From Eutrophovita brisbanensis (GTDB lineage: Bacteria; Pseudomonadota; Gammaproteobacteria; Burkholderiales; Eutrophovitaceae): a stretch of DNA of 64,000 bases. The position numbers were made by a program, and so were the translations under genes. Within the stretch, counting starts at the first letter, position 1. Every line of letters begins with the position of its first letter. Where the stretch lies: assembly GCA_038147395.1 (NCBI GenBank), contig JAYQTM010000001.1, forward strand, positions 1,922,001 through 1,986,000, read 5' to 3'. Below the pieces are notes generated by a model. It saw only the letters and a program-made list of their open reading frames with translations, was not told the DNA's origin and searched no databases. Shown in pieces: positions 25,634 through 34,033 of this stretch.

Positions 25634-27157
25634 TCAAGCAATATTGGCAATCGCACCTTCCTCATCTTCATCAGCGTTTAGGATATGCGTAATTTTTTCA
25701 TCATTACGTTCTCCCTCGACTTCAGATAAATACTCTGACGTGATATCTCCAGTCACGTATTCACCAGTAAAACATGATGTCTCAAACCTCGAAACATCCG
25801 TATTGATTGACGCACAGTCGCTAATTAGATCTTCGATAGACTGATAAATGAGCCTGTCAACACCGATCTCCCGAGCCACTTCCTCCTCATTGCGACCAAA
25901 TGCAATCAACTCTTTAGAGCTTGGCATGTCAATCCCGTAAACATTAGGGTATCGAACGGGTGGTGCCGCAGATGCAAAAAATACCCTCTTTGCCCCAGAA
26001 TCTCTTGCCATTTGAACAATTTCCCTACTGGTCGTACCTCGAACAATCGAATCATCAACCAACAATACATTTTTGCCCTTAAATTCAGAGGCAATAGCAT
26101 TTAATTTCTGTCGGACAGACTTTTTCCTGACCTCTTGGCCGGGCATGATGAATGTACGCCCGATATATCTATTCTTGATAAAACCCTCTCTGTAGGGAAC
26201 ACCGAGGCCTTCCGCAATTTCCATCGCCGATGGTCGACTCGAATCGGGAATTGGGATCACAACATCGATAGACAGATCGGCATGCTCTTGCTTGATCTTC
26301 GCGGCCAGGCTTGTTCCCATTCGTAGTCTCGTTTCGTGCACGGAGATACCATCGATAACTGAATCGGGCCTAGCTAAATACACAAACTCAAAAATGCAAG
26401 GTGAAATCTGACACGAATCTGCACAAATTTTAGAAGCCACGCTTCCATCATTCGATATAAAAATCGCTTCCCCAGGAGCAATGTCGCGGACGTACTGAAA
26501 ACCAAGAGTATCCAACGCAACCGTTTCGGACGCGACTAAGAATTCGTCGCCAGACTCGGCTGAAGATCTTGATCCGTATACTAGAGGACGGATTCCGTAC
26601 GGGTCCCTGAAGGCAATCAGACCGTAACCAGCTATCATCGCAACCACGGCGTAAGCGCCCCGGACTCGATTATGAACTCCCGTAATTGCCGTGAATATTG
26701 CCTCAACCGTCAAATTAATACCAGCACTGGCCTTTTGTAACTCATGTGCAAACACATTAAGCAAAATCTCAGAATCAGAGTTTGTATTCACGTGTCTCAA
26801 GTCTTGACGAAACAATTCCTCCTTCAGTTTCTGAGAGTTAGTCAGGTTACCGTTATGTCCGAGTACGATACCGAAAGGAGAGTTCACATATAACGGCTGC
26901 GCCTCATCAAACGCATTCGCAGAACCGGCAGTCGGATACCGACAATGCCCAATACCCGAATTGCCAACCAACGCTCTCATATTTCGAGTTCTAAACACAT
27001 CACGAACAAGGCCGCCTGCCTTGTGGATATGAAAATTTGAACCATCAGCCGTCACGATGCCCGCGGCATCTTGTCCCCTGTGCTGCAGCACCTGAAGTCC
27101 ATCATATAAAAGTTGATTAACCGGTGACTTCGCTACCGCTCCAAGCAGACCACACAT
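25634..27157 (-). CDS. purF: Amidophosphoribosyltransferase PurF
   Basis: First committed step of purine synthesis: transfers glutamine-derived ammonia to PRPP. The nucleophile is Cys2, exposed after removal of Met (MCGLLGAVA). The N-terminal Ntn glutaminase domain includes LQHRGQDAAGI and GIGHCRYPTAG. The PRPP-binding motif VLLVDDSIVRGTTS is in the phosphoribosyltransferase domain. Length 507 (E. coli 505). It lies downstream of cvpA, as in E. coli and Pseudomonas. Confidence 0.98.
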   Translation of the reverse strand: MCGLLGAVAKSPVNQLLYDGLQVLQHRGQDAAGIVTADGSNFHIHKAGGLVRDVFRTRNMRALVGNSGIGHCRYPTAGSANAFDEAQPLYVNSPFGIVLGHNGNLTNSQKLKEELFRQDLRHVNTNSDSEILLNVFAHELQKASAGINLTVEAIFTAITGVHNRVRGAYAVVAMIAGYGLIAFRDPYGIRPLVYGSRSSAESGDEFLVASETVALDTLGFQYVRDIAPGEAIFISNDGSVASKICADSCQISPCIFEFVYLARPDSVIDGISVHETRLRMGTSLAAKIKQEHADLSIDVVIPIPDSSRPSAMEIAEGLGVPYREGFIKNRYIGRTFIMPGQEVRKKSVRQKLNAIASEFKGKNVLLVDDSIVRGTTSREIVQMARDSGAKRVFFASAAPPVRYPNVYGIDMPSSKELIAFGRNEEEVAREIGVDRLIYQSIEDLISDCASINTDVSRFETSCFTGEYVTGDITSEYLSEVEGERNDEKITHILNADEDEEGAIANIA

Positions 27158-27211
27158 CCTCAGTCCCCTAACGTTGGTGAGAACAACATTATAGTTCTTC
27201 GCTCAAATTAA

Positions 27212-27718
27212 TCACTGTCCAGAAATCCCCCATTCGATATCTGGAATTTTCGGCTGCAACAGTGAGGCAACAACTTCGAAGGGGGCTCGCAATCGGGTAT
27301 CACTCCACTCTGTTGAGTGTGATAGGTCAGTTGTAGTGACGACGATCACTGCAACCGAACAAATTAGAACCCCACGCAAGAACCCGAATACCGAACCCAG
27401 CAGTCGATCCATCCCTGTTAAAGCTGTCGACTTCACAAATTTGGAGATCTTGACACCAATAAAATGGAGCAGGAACAGTGAGAGCACTAAAATAACTACG
27501 AATGCTGCGACCAAACGGACTCTGGGGCTTGAAATCCAAGAATCTAAGAGAGACGCGACCGTATAGACAGAGAATTTCGCAATCCAGAAGGCGAGAAACC
27601 ATGTGATTAACGAAAAAATTTCCCTCGTGAAGCCCCTGACAAAACCATACCCAATCGAGATAAGTAATACGACGATAAACGCGTAATCGAACCAGGTAAA
27701 GTCACGAAGAAGATCCAT
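27212..27718 (-). CDS. cvpA: CvpA family membrane protein
   Basis: A 168-residue integral membrane protein with four predicted helices: FDYAFIVVLLISIGYGFVRG at the N-terminus, SLITWFLAFWIAKFSVY, LVAAFVVILVLSLFLLHFIG and the amphipathic VFGFLRGVLICSVAVIVV. The central GMDRLLGSVFGFLRG is the family signature. CvpA is required for colicin V production and is linked to envelope homeostasis; its molecular role is unknown. It lies just upstream of purF in the standard position. Confidence 0.94.
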   Translation of the reverse strand: MDLLRDFTWFDYAFIVVLLISIGYGFVRGFTREIFSLITWFLAFWIAKFSVYTVASLLDSWISSPRVRLVAAFVVILVLSLFLLHFIGVKISKFVKSTALTGMDRLLGSVFGFLRGVLICSVAVIVVTTTDLSHSTEWSDTRLRAPFEVVASLLQPKIPDIEWGISGQ

Positions 27719-27732
27719 ATTAGATTAAGAGA

Positions 27733-28260
27733 TCACAACTCAATCACTTCAGTTTTCTCTAGTGCCAATCGTTTTTCAACGAGTTGTTTTGCATTACGCG
27801 CAGCATTCTTGCTCGAAAATGGTCCGACACGGATACGAGTGAGCAATTTATCAGACCGCTCAATCTCATCTGTAATGACCTCAAACTTATTCGCCTTAAG
27901 CTTCTTGATAAGCATCGACGCATACCCTTTATTAGAATAAGCGCCAATTTGCACAGCGTATGAAGCTCCACTCGCCGCACCTCTGCTTTCACTCACCTCA
28001 ATTGAGGAACGATCATCAGGCTGTAACGACTCAATCGATCGCTCCTGTGGACTGCTATTAGAATCACTGTCAACCGACACGGTAGCCTCAGATTCACCTT
28101 CAATGTTGATTTGAACATCCTCAGTGAACTCTCGAGGTTCATTATCCAGCAAGAGCGGAACCAAGAAGATCACGATCAGTACAAGCGCGATCGCTCCCAC
28201 GAGCCGTCTTCTGGCGCGCTTTTTCAACTCTAATTCTTCCGACTCGTCTGGCAATTCCAT
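27733..28260 (-). CDS. dedD: SPOR-domain protein, DedD type
   Basis: A 175-residue single-pass inner-membrane protein: a short charged cytoplasmic N-terminus (ELKKRARRRLVGA), one membrane helix at about residues 20-40, a Ser/Glu-rich periplasmic linker, and a C-terminal SPOR domain (YAVQIGAYSNKGYASMLIKK, then RIRVGPFSSKNAARNAKQL). SPOR domains bind denuded glycan strands at the division septum. The folC-dedD-cvpA-purF order matches E. coli. Confidence 0.92.
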   Translation of the reverse strand: MELPDESEELELKKRARRRLVGAIALVLIVIFLVPLLLDNEPREFTEDVQINIEGESEATVSVDSDSNSSPQERSIESLQPDDRSSIEVSESRGAASGASYAVQIGAYSNKGYASMLIKKLKANKFEVITDEIERSDKLLTRIRVGPFSSKNAARNAKQLVEKRLALEKTEVIEL

Positions 28261-28282
28261 ACTTTTTTGTACCTACGTCTAT

Positions 28283-29566
28283 TTATGACACGTTAGCCGT
28301 GTCTGATAATAGCGGGTGCGCAAGCGCCTCTGAAACGGTAACAAAAGACCCACACACGATGATTCTATCATTAGCATCACTGGACTTAAGTGCTGAGTCG
28401 ATCGCATCGCTGACGCTCTCACACATCCGCGCTTCTTTTTCATGATTATATTCTCTGAGTGCACTTAACGAGTTATCAGGCCCCAGTCCTCTAGAACTCT
28501 TTAAAGTGCAGAACATCCACCGATCTGCGACACCATCAAGCAAAGCGACCATTTCCTTATAATTTTTATTCGATAGAACTCCGAATATCACGTGAGTCTT
28601 GCCCGGAAACGGTGTCTGATTCAGGTACGCTACCAATTCTCTGACCGACGCAATGTTGTGCGCCACATCAAGAATGATCATGGGTTTTAAAGGTAGTATT
28701 TGAATCCGTCCGATCGAGCGACAGGATACCAAACCAGCTCTCATTGCTCCATTGTCAACCGGTAGCCGAGACCGCAACAACTGAACAACCTCTACAGCAA
28801 CACTCGCATTAGCTAGTTGATGAGCTCCAACCACCGGAAGAGAAGGTAAATTAAGTCGACAACCGTCTAAATTCCAAAAAGCCCATCCCGTCGGATTCTC
28901 GCTATATCCGAAGTCTCTGAACAACAGGTGAAGATCACTTCCTTTCTCCTCCACCACCTCCAAAAGCGAACTGGGTGGGTCCTCATCACCGCACACCGAA
29001 AACGAACCATGCCCACGAAATATATCAGCCTTCTCTCGTGCAATTTCCTCTCGCGTGTTCCCCAAGTAATCGGTGTGATCTAAGGCAACGTTCGTGACAA
29101 CGGCACACGTAGGATCAAGCACGTTGACTGCATCTAGGCGGCCACCCAAACCCACTTCCAAAATCGCAACATCGACATCAGCTCTGTGAAAAATAAGGTA
29201 TGCCGCCAAAAAAGAAAACTCAAAATATGTAAGGGTGATTTCTTTCCTGGCAGACTCAATCTCCTCAAATGCATCAATAATTTCCGCATCGCGAACTTCC
29301 TGCTTATCCACTCTGATACGCTCATTAAATCGCAGCAGATGTGGTGACGAAAATAATCCGACCTTATATCTTGAAGCCGAATAAATACTCTCCAACATCG
29401 CACACGTCGAACCTTTACCGTTTGTTCCACCGACAGTAATAATGTTGAAGTCGTGAGCGCAGTCCAGTCTCTGGAGCACCCGACTCACCCGATCTAAACC
29501 TAAATCGATTTCTTGGAAATGGGTCGCATCTATCTTGACCAACCAGTCAGCCAACGAGGCATTCAT
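28283..29566 (-). CDS. folC: Bifunctional folylpolyglutamate/dihydrofolate synthase
   Basis: Mur-ligase-family enzyme that adds glutamate to dihydropteroate and polyglutamate tails to folates. The P-loop GGTNGKGSTCAMLES is near residue 47, with SSPHLLRFNERIRV, FEFSFLAAYLIF, LEVGLGGRLDAVNV and the C-terminal LDVAHNIASVREL. Length 427 (E. coli 422). It is in the standard operon between accD and dedD. Together with folP, thyA and folA it gives this window much of folate metabolism. Confidence 0.97.
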   Translation of the reverse strand: MNASLADWLVKIDATHFQEIDLGLDRVSRVLQRLDCAHDFNIITVGGTNGKGSTCAMLESIYSASRYKVGLFSSPHLLRFNERIRVDKQEVRDAEIIDAFEEIESARKEITLTYFEFSFLAAYLIFHRADVDVAILEVGLGGRLDAVNVLDPTCAVVTNVALDHTDYLGNTREEIAREKADIFRGHGSFSVCGDEDPPSSLLEVVEEKGSDLHLLFRDFGYSENPTGWAFWNLDGCRLNLPSLPVVGAHQLANASVAVEVVQLLRSRLPVDNGAMRAGLVSCRSIGRIQILPLKPMIILDVAHNIASVRELVAYLNQTPFPGKTHVIFGVLSNKNYKEMVALLDGVADRWMFCTLKSSRGLGPDNSLSALREYNHEKEARMCESVSDAIDSALKSSDANDRIIVCGSFVTVSEALAHPLLSDTANVS

Positions 29567-29603
29567 GAATTCTACCGACCGTCAGTATTCGAGAAGAGAG
29601 TCT

Positions 29604-30467
29604 CTAGCGCGACCGCGATAATATCGACAGGATATTTGAAATCCGGTCTTTCATATCCCGTCGGTCAATAATCATATCAATCGCTCCGTGCTCGAGAAGA
29701 AATTCAGAACGCTGGAATCCATCAGGTAGAGTTTGTCGCACTGTCTGCTCGATCACTCTCGGACCAGCAAATCCAATCAATGCGCCAGGTTCGGCAATGA
29801 CAATATCTCCAATCATCGCAAAACTTGCAGAGACGCCTCCCATAGTCGGGTCAGTCAGTACCGAAATAAACGGAAGGCCTTGCTGAGAAAGTTGTGTCAA
29901 TGCGGCTGTTGTTTTAGCCATTTGCATCAAAGAGGTGAGCCCCTCTTGCATGCGAGCACCGCCGCTTGCAGAGAAGCAGATAAAGGGGATTTTTTTCTCG
30001 CAACTGCGTCTCACACCTGCAGCAAAACGCTCGCCCACAACTGACCCCATGGAACCGCCTAAAAACGAAAACTCAAAAGCAGCACATACTAATGAGATCC
30101 CATTGACCGATCCTTGTTGAACGACCAATGCATCCGTCTCATTTGTGATGCTTTGCGCAGCCGTCAAACGATCCTTATATTTTTTACTGTCGACGAATTT
30201 CAAAAAATCGGTCGGTACAATGTCATCGCCAACTTCAAACCGTCTACCCTCGTCAAGAAAACAATCGAGTCGCTGTCGAGCGGATATCCGACCGTGGTGA
30301 GAACACTTAGGACATACGTGGAGGCTCTTCTCAAACTCTGCTTGGTAGAGGACAGTTTCGCAGCCAGCACACTTGCTCCATAAACCCTCAGGAACAGCCT
30401 TTCGAGAGGGTTTTAGGGGATCATCTGTATTAATTTTTGGCGGTAGGATTTTTTGTAGCCAGCTCAC
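29604..30467 (-). CDS. accD: Acetyl-CoA carboxylase carboxyltransferase subunit beta
   Basis: Beta subunit of the carboxyltransferase half of acetyl-CoA carboxylase, the committed step of fatty-acid synthesis. The N-terminal zinc ribbon is seen as CAGC and CPKC near residues 34 and 53. The crotonase-fold core carries FSFLGGSMGSVVGERFA, FSASGGARMQEGL, LTDPTMGGVSASFA and GFAGPRVIEQT. The start is GTG at 30465-30467, with GAGGA upstream. Length 287. It lies between trpA and folC. Confidence 0.98.
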   Translation of the reverse strand: MSWLQKILPPKINTDDPLKPSRKAVPEGLWSKCAGCETVLYQAEFEKSLHVCPKCSHHGRISARQRLDCFLDEGRRFEVGDDIVPTDFLKFVDSKKYKDRLTAAQSITNETDALVVQQGSVNGISLVCAAFEFSFLGGSMGSVVGERFAAGVRRSCEKKIPFICFSASGGARMQEGLTSLMQMAKTTAALTQLSQQGLPFISVLTDPTMGGVSASFAMIGDIVIAEPGALIGFAGPRVIEQTVRQTLPDGFQRSEFLLEHGAIDMIIDRRDMKDRISNILSILSRSR

Positions 30468-30487
30468 GTGTCGTCCTCGTATTTAGG

Positions 30488-31291
30488 TTAACGATCCTCG
30501 TCTATCGCTTCCCGTAAGGAATTGACGAAGTTTCTCACGTTAGCACTTACCGTAATCTCATTGGACTGTTCAATCTCCTCGACAAGCCGACTGCCAACCA
30601 CGACCGCGTCTGATACGGCAGCTACAGCCCGAGCAGTGTCTCCATCTCTAATACCAAACCCGACTCCAACCGGTATTTTGACGTGTTTCTTTATATGTTC
30701 CACTCTAGTAGCTACTTCATCTACATCCAGGTGCCCGGCGCCAGTCACCCCTTTCAACGACACGTAGTACACGTAACCACTCGCGAGATTCGCGACCTGC
30801 TTCACGCGCGACTCAACGGTAGTCGGTGCGAGTAAATAAATCGAGTCAATTCCCGAGGTTTTAAGCGCAGCACTCAGTTCACTGCCCTCCTCAGGTGGAT
30901 AATCCACAACCAAAACACCATCGACTCCCGAACTCGACGCTCGTGAGACAAAGGCCTCCACCCCCATGGATTCGATCGGGTTCGCATAGCCCATAAGAAC
31001 GATCGGGGTATGGTTATTCGTTTTTCTGAATTCGCCCACTATCTCGAAGATATCAGACAGACTCGTTCCCTTCTCTAGGGCCCGCTCGCTCGCTCGCTGA
31101 ATGGTGGGTCCATCTGCCATAGGATCAGAAAAAGGGACTCCAAGCTCAATAATGTCCGCTCCACCTTGAACTAATGCCGACATCAGGTCGAGTGTTTGTC
31201 CGATCGATGGATCTCCTGCAGTCACGAAGGGAATCAGCGCCTTGCGTCCGTCTTTTTTAAGTTGCTCAAATGTCTCAGTAATCCTGGTCAT
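30488..31291 (-). CDS. trpA: Tryptophan synthase alpha subunit
   Basis: Cleaves indole-3-glycerol phosphate and passes indole to TrpB. The catalytic glutamate and aspartate are in IELGVPFSDPMADGPTIQRAS near residue 50. Also seen are GVDGVLVVDYPPEE, YLLAPTTVESRVKQVA, YVYYVSLKGVTGA and the phosphate loop VGFGIRDG and VVVGSRLV. Length 267. It lies 18 bases after trpB, in a trpF-trpB-trpA block. Confidence 0.98.
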   Translation of the reverse strand: MTRITETFEQLKKDGRKALIPFVTAGDPSIGQTLDLMSALVQGGADIIELGVPFSDPMADGPTIQRASERALEKGTSLSDIFEIVGEFRKTNNHTPIVLMGYANPIESMGVEAFVSRASSSGVDGVLVVDYPPEEGSELSAALKTSGIDSIYLLAPTTVESRVKQVANLASGYVYYVSLKGVTGAGHLDVDEVATRVEHIKKHVKIPVGVGFGIRDGDTARAVAAVSDAVVVGSRLVEEIEQSNEITVSANVRNFVNSLREAIDEDR

Positions 31292-31309
31292 AAAAGTTGC
31301 CGTGTCCCT

Positions 31310-32527
31310 CTATAGTTCAATACCAGAGGCACTCGCCACCGTGTGCATGTCTTTATCCCCTCGACCAGAAAGATTGACGAGTAGCACCTGGTCTTTGGAC
31401 ATTGAGGAAGCCATTTTCATCGCGTATGCCACAGCATGTGCGGACTCCAACGCAGGCATAATCCCTTCAACTTTAGTGAGCGTGTGAAAAGCATCTAACG
31501 CCTCGTCATCGTTTGCCGCGACGTACTCGGCACGCCCGATGTCTTTGAGCCACGAGTGCTCTGGGCCAACGCCGGGATAATCTAGGCCTGCAGATACCGA
31601 ATGAGTCTCAATGATTTGACCATTGTCATCCTGCATCAGATAAGTTCGATTACCATGAAGCACACCCGGCTTACCGGAGGCCAAAGGTGCTGCATGCTTG
31701 CCCGTATCAACTCCGAGCCCTCCTGCCTCGACACCAATCAAGCGTACAGACGACTCTTTGATATAGGGATAAAAAACGCCCAAAGCGTTCGATCCGCCAC
31801 CCACACACGCAATCACCGCGTCAGGTTGCCGACCAATCAAATCGGGCATTTGAGTCTTCAATTCTTCACCAACTACTGAGTTGAAATCGCGGACTATCAT
31901 CGGATAAGGGTGGGGACCCGCGACCGTACCAATGATGTAGAAGGTACTCTCCACGTTTGTCACCCAATCACGCATCGCCTCATTCAAAGCGTCCTTTAGT
32001 GTCTTCGACCCGCTCTCAACCGGGACCACCGTTGCCCCGAGTAATTTCATGCGGTAAACGTTGCTGGCCTGGCGTTTCACGTCCTCAGAGCCCATATAAA
32101 CGACACACTCCATGCCGTATCGCGCGGCCACCGTGGCAGATGCAACTCCGTGCTGTCCTGCTCCAGTCTCGGCTATGATGCGTTTTTTGCCCATGTGTCT
32201 CGCAAGTAAGGCTTGTCCAACCGTATTGTTGACCTTGTGAGCGCCCGTGTGATTTAAGTCCTCTCGTTTAAGCCAAATTTGCGCGCCACCACATTGCTCA
32301 GATAGTCGTTTCGCAAAATAGACCGGACTTGGTCTTCCGACAAAATGCTTCAATTCGTGATGGAACTCCTCCTGAAACTCAGGAGAGTGTTTCAATTCCT
32401 CATAATTCGTTTTGAGCGCCTCAAGCGCGTGAATTAGGGTCTCTGAAACGAAAACACCTCCATAGGGACCAAAATGGCCCTTTTCGTCTGGATAGCTATA
32501 AGTTTGAAACTCTTCTTGCATCTGCAT
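31310..32527 (-). CDS. trpB: Tryptophan synthase beta subunit
   Basis: PLP-dependent condensation of indole and serine to tryptophan. The PLP lysine is in LNHTGAHKVNNTVGQ near residue 93. Also present are FGPYGGVFVSETL, GRPSPVYFAKRLSEQ, AETGAGQHGVASATVAA, the phosphate-binding CVGGGSNALG and the C-terminal NLSGRGDKD. Length 405. The ATG at 32525-32527 lies inside the 3' end of trpF, an overlap of 32 bases, so the genes are tightly coupled; an ATG two codons later is also possible. Confidence 0.98.
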   Translation of the reverse strand: MQMQEEFQTYSYPDEKGHFGPYGGVFVSETLIHALEALKTNYEELKHSPEFQEEFHHELKHFVGRPSPVYFAKRLSEQCGGAQIWLKREDLNHTGAHKVNNTVGQALLARHMGKKRIIAETGAGQHGVASATVAARYGMECVVYMGSEDVKRQASNVYRMKLLGATVVPVESGSKTLKDALNEAMRDWVTNVESTFYIIGTVAGPHPYPMIVRDFNSVVGEELKTQMPDLIGRQPDAVIACVGGGSNALGVFYPYIKESSVRLIGVEAGGLGVDTGKHAAPLASGKPGVLHGNRTYLMQDDNGQIIETHSVSAGLDYPGVGPEHSWLKDIGRAEYVAANDDEALDAFHTLTKVEGIMPALESAHAVAYAMKMASSMSKDQVLLVNLSGRGDKDMHTVASASGIEL

Positions 32528-33158
32528 CTTTTACCTCTTTCACGAATTGGCCAACCAAGCCAATGTCCTTATATCCCTTCTGATTTGACTCCACCCCTGA
32601 ACTCACATCAACAGCCCAGGGCTTTACCGCCTGCATCGCGGACCCAACATTTGCAACGTCGAGCCCCCCAGCCAATACGATTGGCTTAGAAATATTATCT
32701 GGAATAAGTTGCCAGTCAAATGTCCGGCCAGATCCACCACGCACGTCGGTAGCCGGCGCGTCAAGCAAAAGCCCGCAAGCGCTGGAATAGGTCAAACCGT
32801 ATTCTATCAAATCGATCTCCTGGGTAACCCCCAGAGATTTAAGATATGGCAACCCAAACGATGCACAAAAATCCGCCCCCTCATCTCCATGGAATTGCAA
32901 AGTACCCGGTCTGACCGTGTCAATGACCCGCTGAATCTCATCCTTTGTCGCGTTGACAAAAAGAGCCACAGAATCAACAAAAGGAGGTAAATTTCTCACG
33001 ATCTCGCTCGCGATTGAAATATCAACAAATCGAGGACTTGGTTGATAAAACACAAGACCAATAGCGTCCACTCCGGCCGATGCGACCTCGATGGCATTCT
33101 CCACCTGAGTGAGACCACAGATTTTTATTTTTGGGGGATGCAAAGCGACTTTACTCAT
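32496..33158 (-). CDS. trpF: Phosphoribosylanthranilate isomerase
   Basis: Third enzyme of the tryptophan branch, an Amadori rearrangement on a TIM barrel. The catalytic cysteine is in KICGLTQVENA near residue 14, and the catalytic aspartate in VDVSSGVES near the C-terminus; VFYQPSPRFVD and LDAPATDVRGGSGRTFDW are family blocks. I chose ATG at 33156-33158, giving 220 residues and an 8-base overlap with the truA stop; the longer open frame upstream is truA sequence read in another frame. Confidence 0.96.
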   Translation of the reverse strand: MSKVALHPPKIKICGLTQVENAIEVASAGVDAIGLVFYQPSPRFVDISIASEIVRNLPPFVDSVALFVNATKDEIQRVIDTVRPGTLQFHGDEGADFCASFGLPYLKSLGVTQEIDLIEYGLTYSSACGLLLDAPATDVRGGSGRTFDWQLIPDNISKPIVLAGGLDVANVGSAMQAVKPWAVDVSSGVESNQKGYKDIGLVGQFVKEVKDADARRVSNL

Positions 33159-33972
33159 CTGACTCTGTGTCTCTTTCCGACAAGAACGGAACAACCCCGA
33201 AAGACTCTCTGGACTCTGGCAGTTTCCAACTCGTCGGGTAATGTACTTCGTGCAAGTATAGCCCATGTGGACTAAAAGTCGGCGCTGCCATGTGCCTGTT
33301 TTTGCTCTGTATCACCTCAGATAACCATTCTATTGGCTGACTTTTGGCACCAACGTAAATCAACGTCCCGATTATGTTTCGCACCATATGATGCAAAAAC
33401 GCATTTGCTGAAATTTCAAACACGATTAGATCACCATATTTTTGGATTGAAAACGAATGGACTTGTCTGACGGGACTTTTTGCTTGGCACGCGGAAGATC
33501 GAAAAGCAGAGAAATCATGCTCCCCGATTAACTGAGCGCCTGCGGCCTCCATCAAGTTGATATCAAGCTTCTTGTGATACCAACCAACTTTCTTATCTAA
33601 TATTCCTGGTCGTTGCGCTCTATTGAGCAAGTAGTAACGATAAGTCCTACTAAGCGCTGAATAACGTGCATGGAACGAGTCATCCACTTCCCTCGCCCAA
33701 AGCACCGCGACCGTTTTCGGGATGAGTGCGTTCACGCCCCTGACCCAAGCATCATTTGGCCGGCTCGCTGTCGAGTCAAAATGTACGACCTGGCATCGCG
33801 CGTGTACCCCTGTATCGGTGCGCCCCGCACAGAACACTCGAATCGACTCGGACGCTATTTGACTCAAGCCCTCTTCTAAGACTGACTGAACGGTCAAACC
33901 ACTGGGCTGAATCTGCCAGCCCCAAAAACCAGAGCCATCATACTCAACACCAAGAGCCAGTCTCAAAATCAA
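33151..33972 (-). CDS. truA: tRNA pseudouridine(38-40) synthase TruA
   Basis: Makes pseudouridine at positions 38-40 of the tRNA anticodon stem-loop. The catalytic aspartate is in CAGRTDTGVHARCQVVHF near residue 52; the N-terminal LGVEYDGSGFWGWQ and the C-terminal NAFLHHMVRNIIGTLIYVG are family signatures. Length 273. The start is TTG at 33970-33972 with AGGAG upstream. It lies between fimV and trpF, matching the Pseudomonas order. Confidence 0.97.
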   Translation of the reverse strand: MILRLALGVEYDGSGFWGWQIQPSGLTVQSVLEEGLSQIASESIRVFCAGRTDTGVHARCQVVHFDSTASRPNDAWVRGVNALIPKTVAVLWAREVDDSFHARYSALSRTYRYYLLNRAQRPGILDKKVGWYHKKLDINLMEAAGAQLIGEHDFSAFRSSACQAKSPVRQVHSFSIQKYGDLIVFEISANAFLHHMVRNIIGTLIYVGAKSQPIEWLSEVIQSKNRHMAAPTFSPHGLYLHEVHYPTSWKLPESRESFGVVPFLSERDTESDE

Positions 33973-34033
33973 ACACTCCTAACACAAGGGCTACAGGGAC
34001 TCCAGCACTAGGTAGATTCGGCCGAGAGCATGA

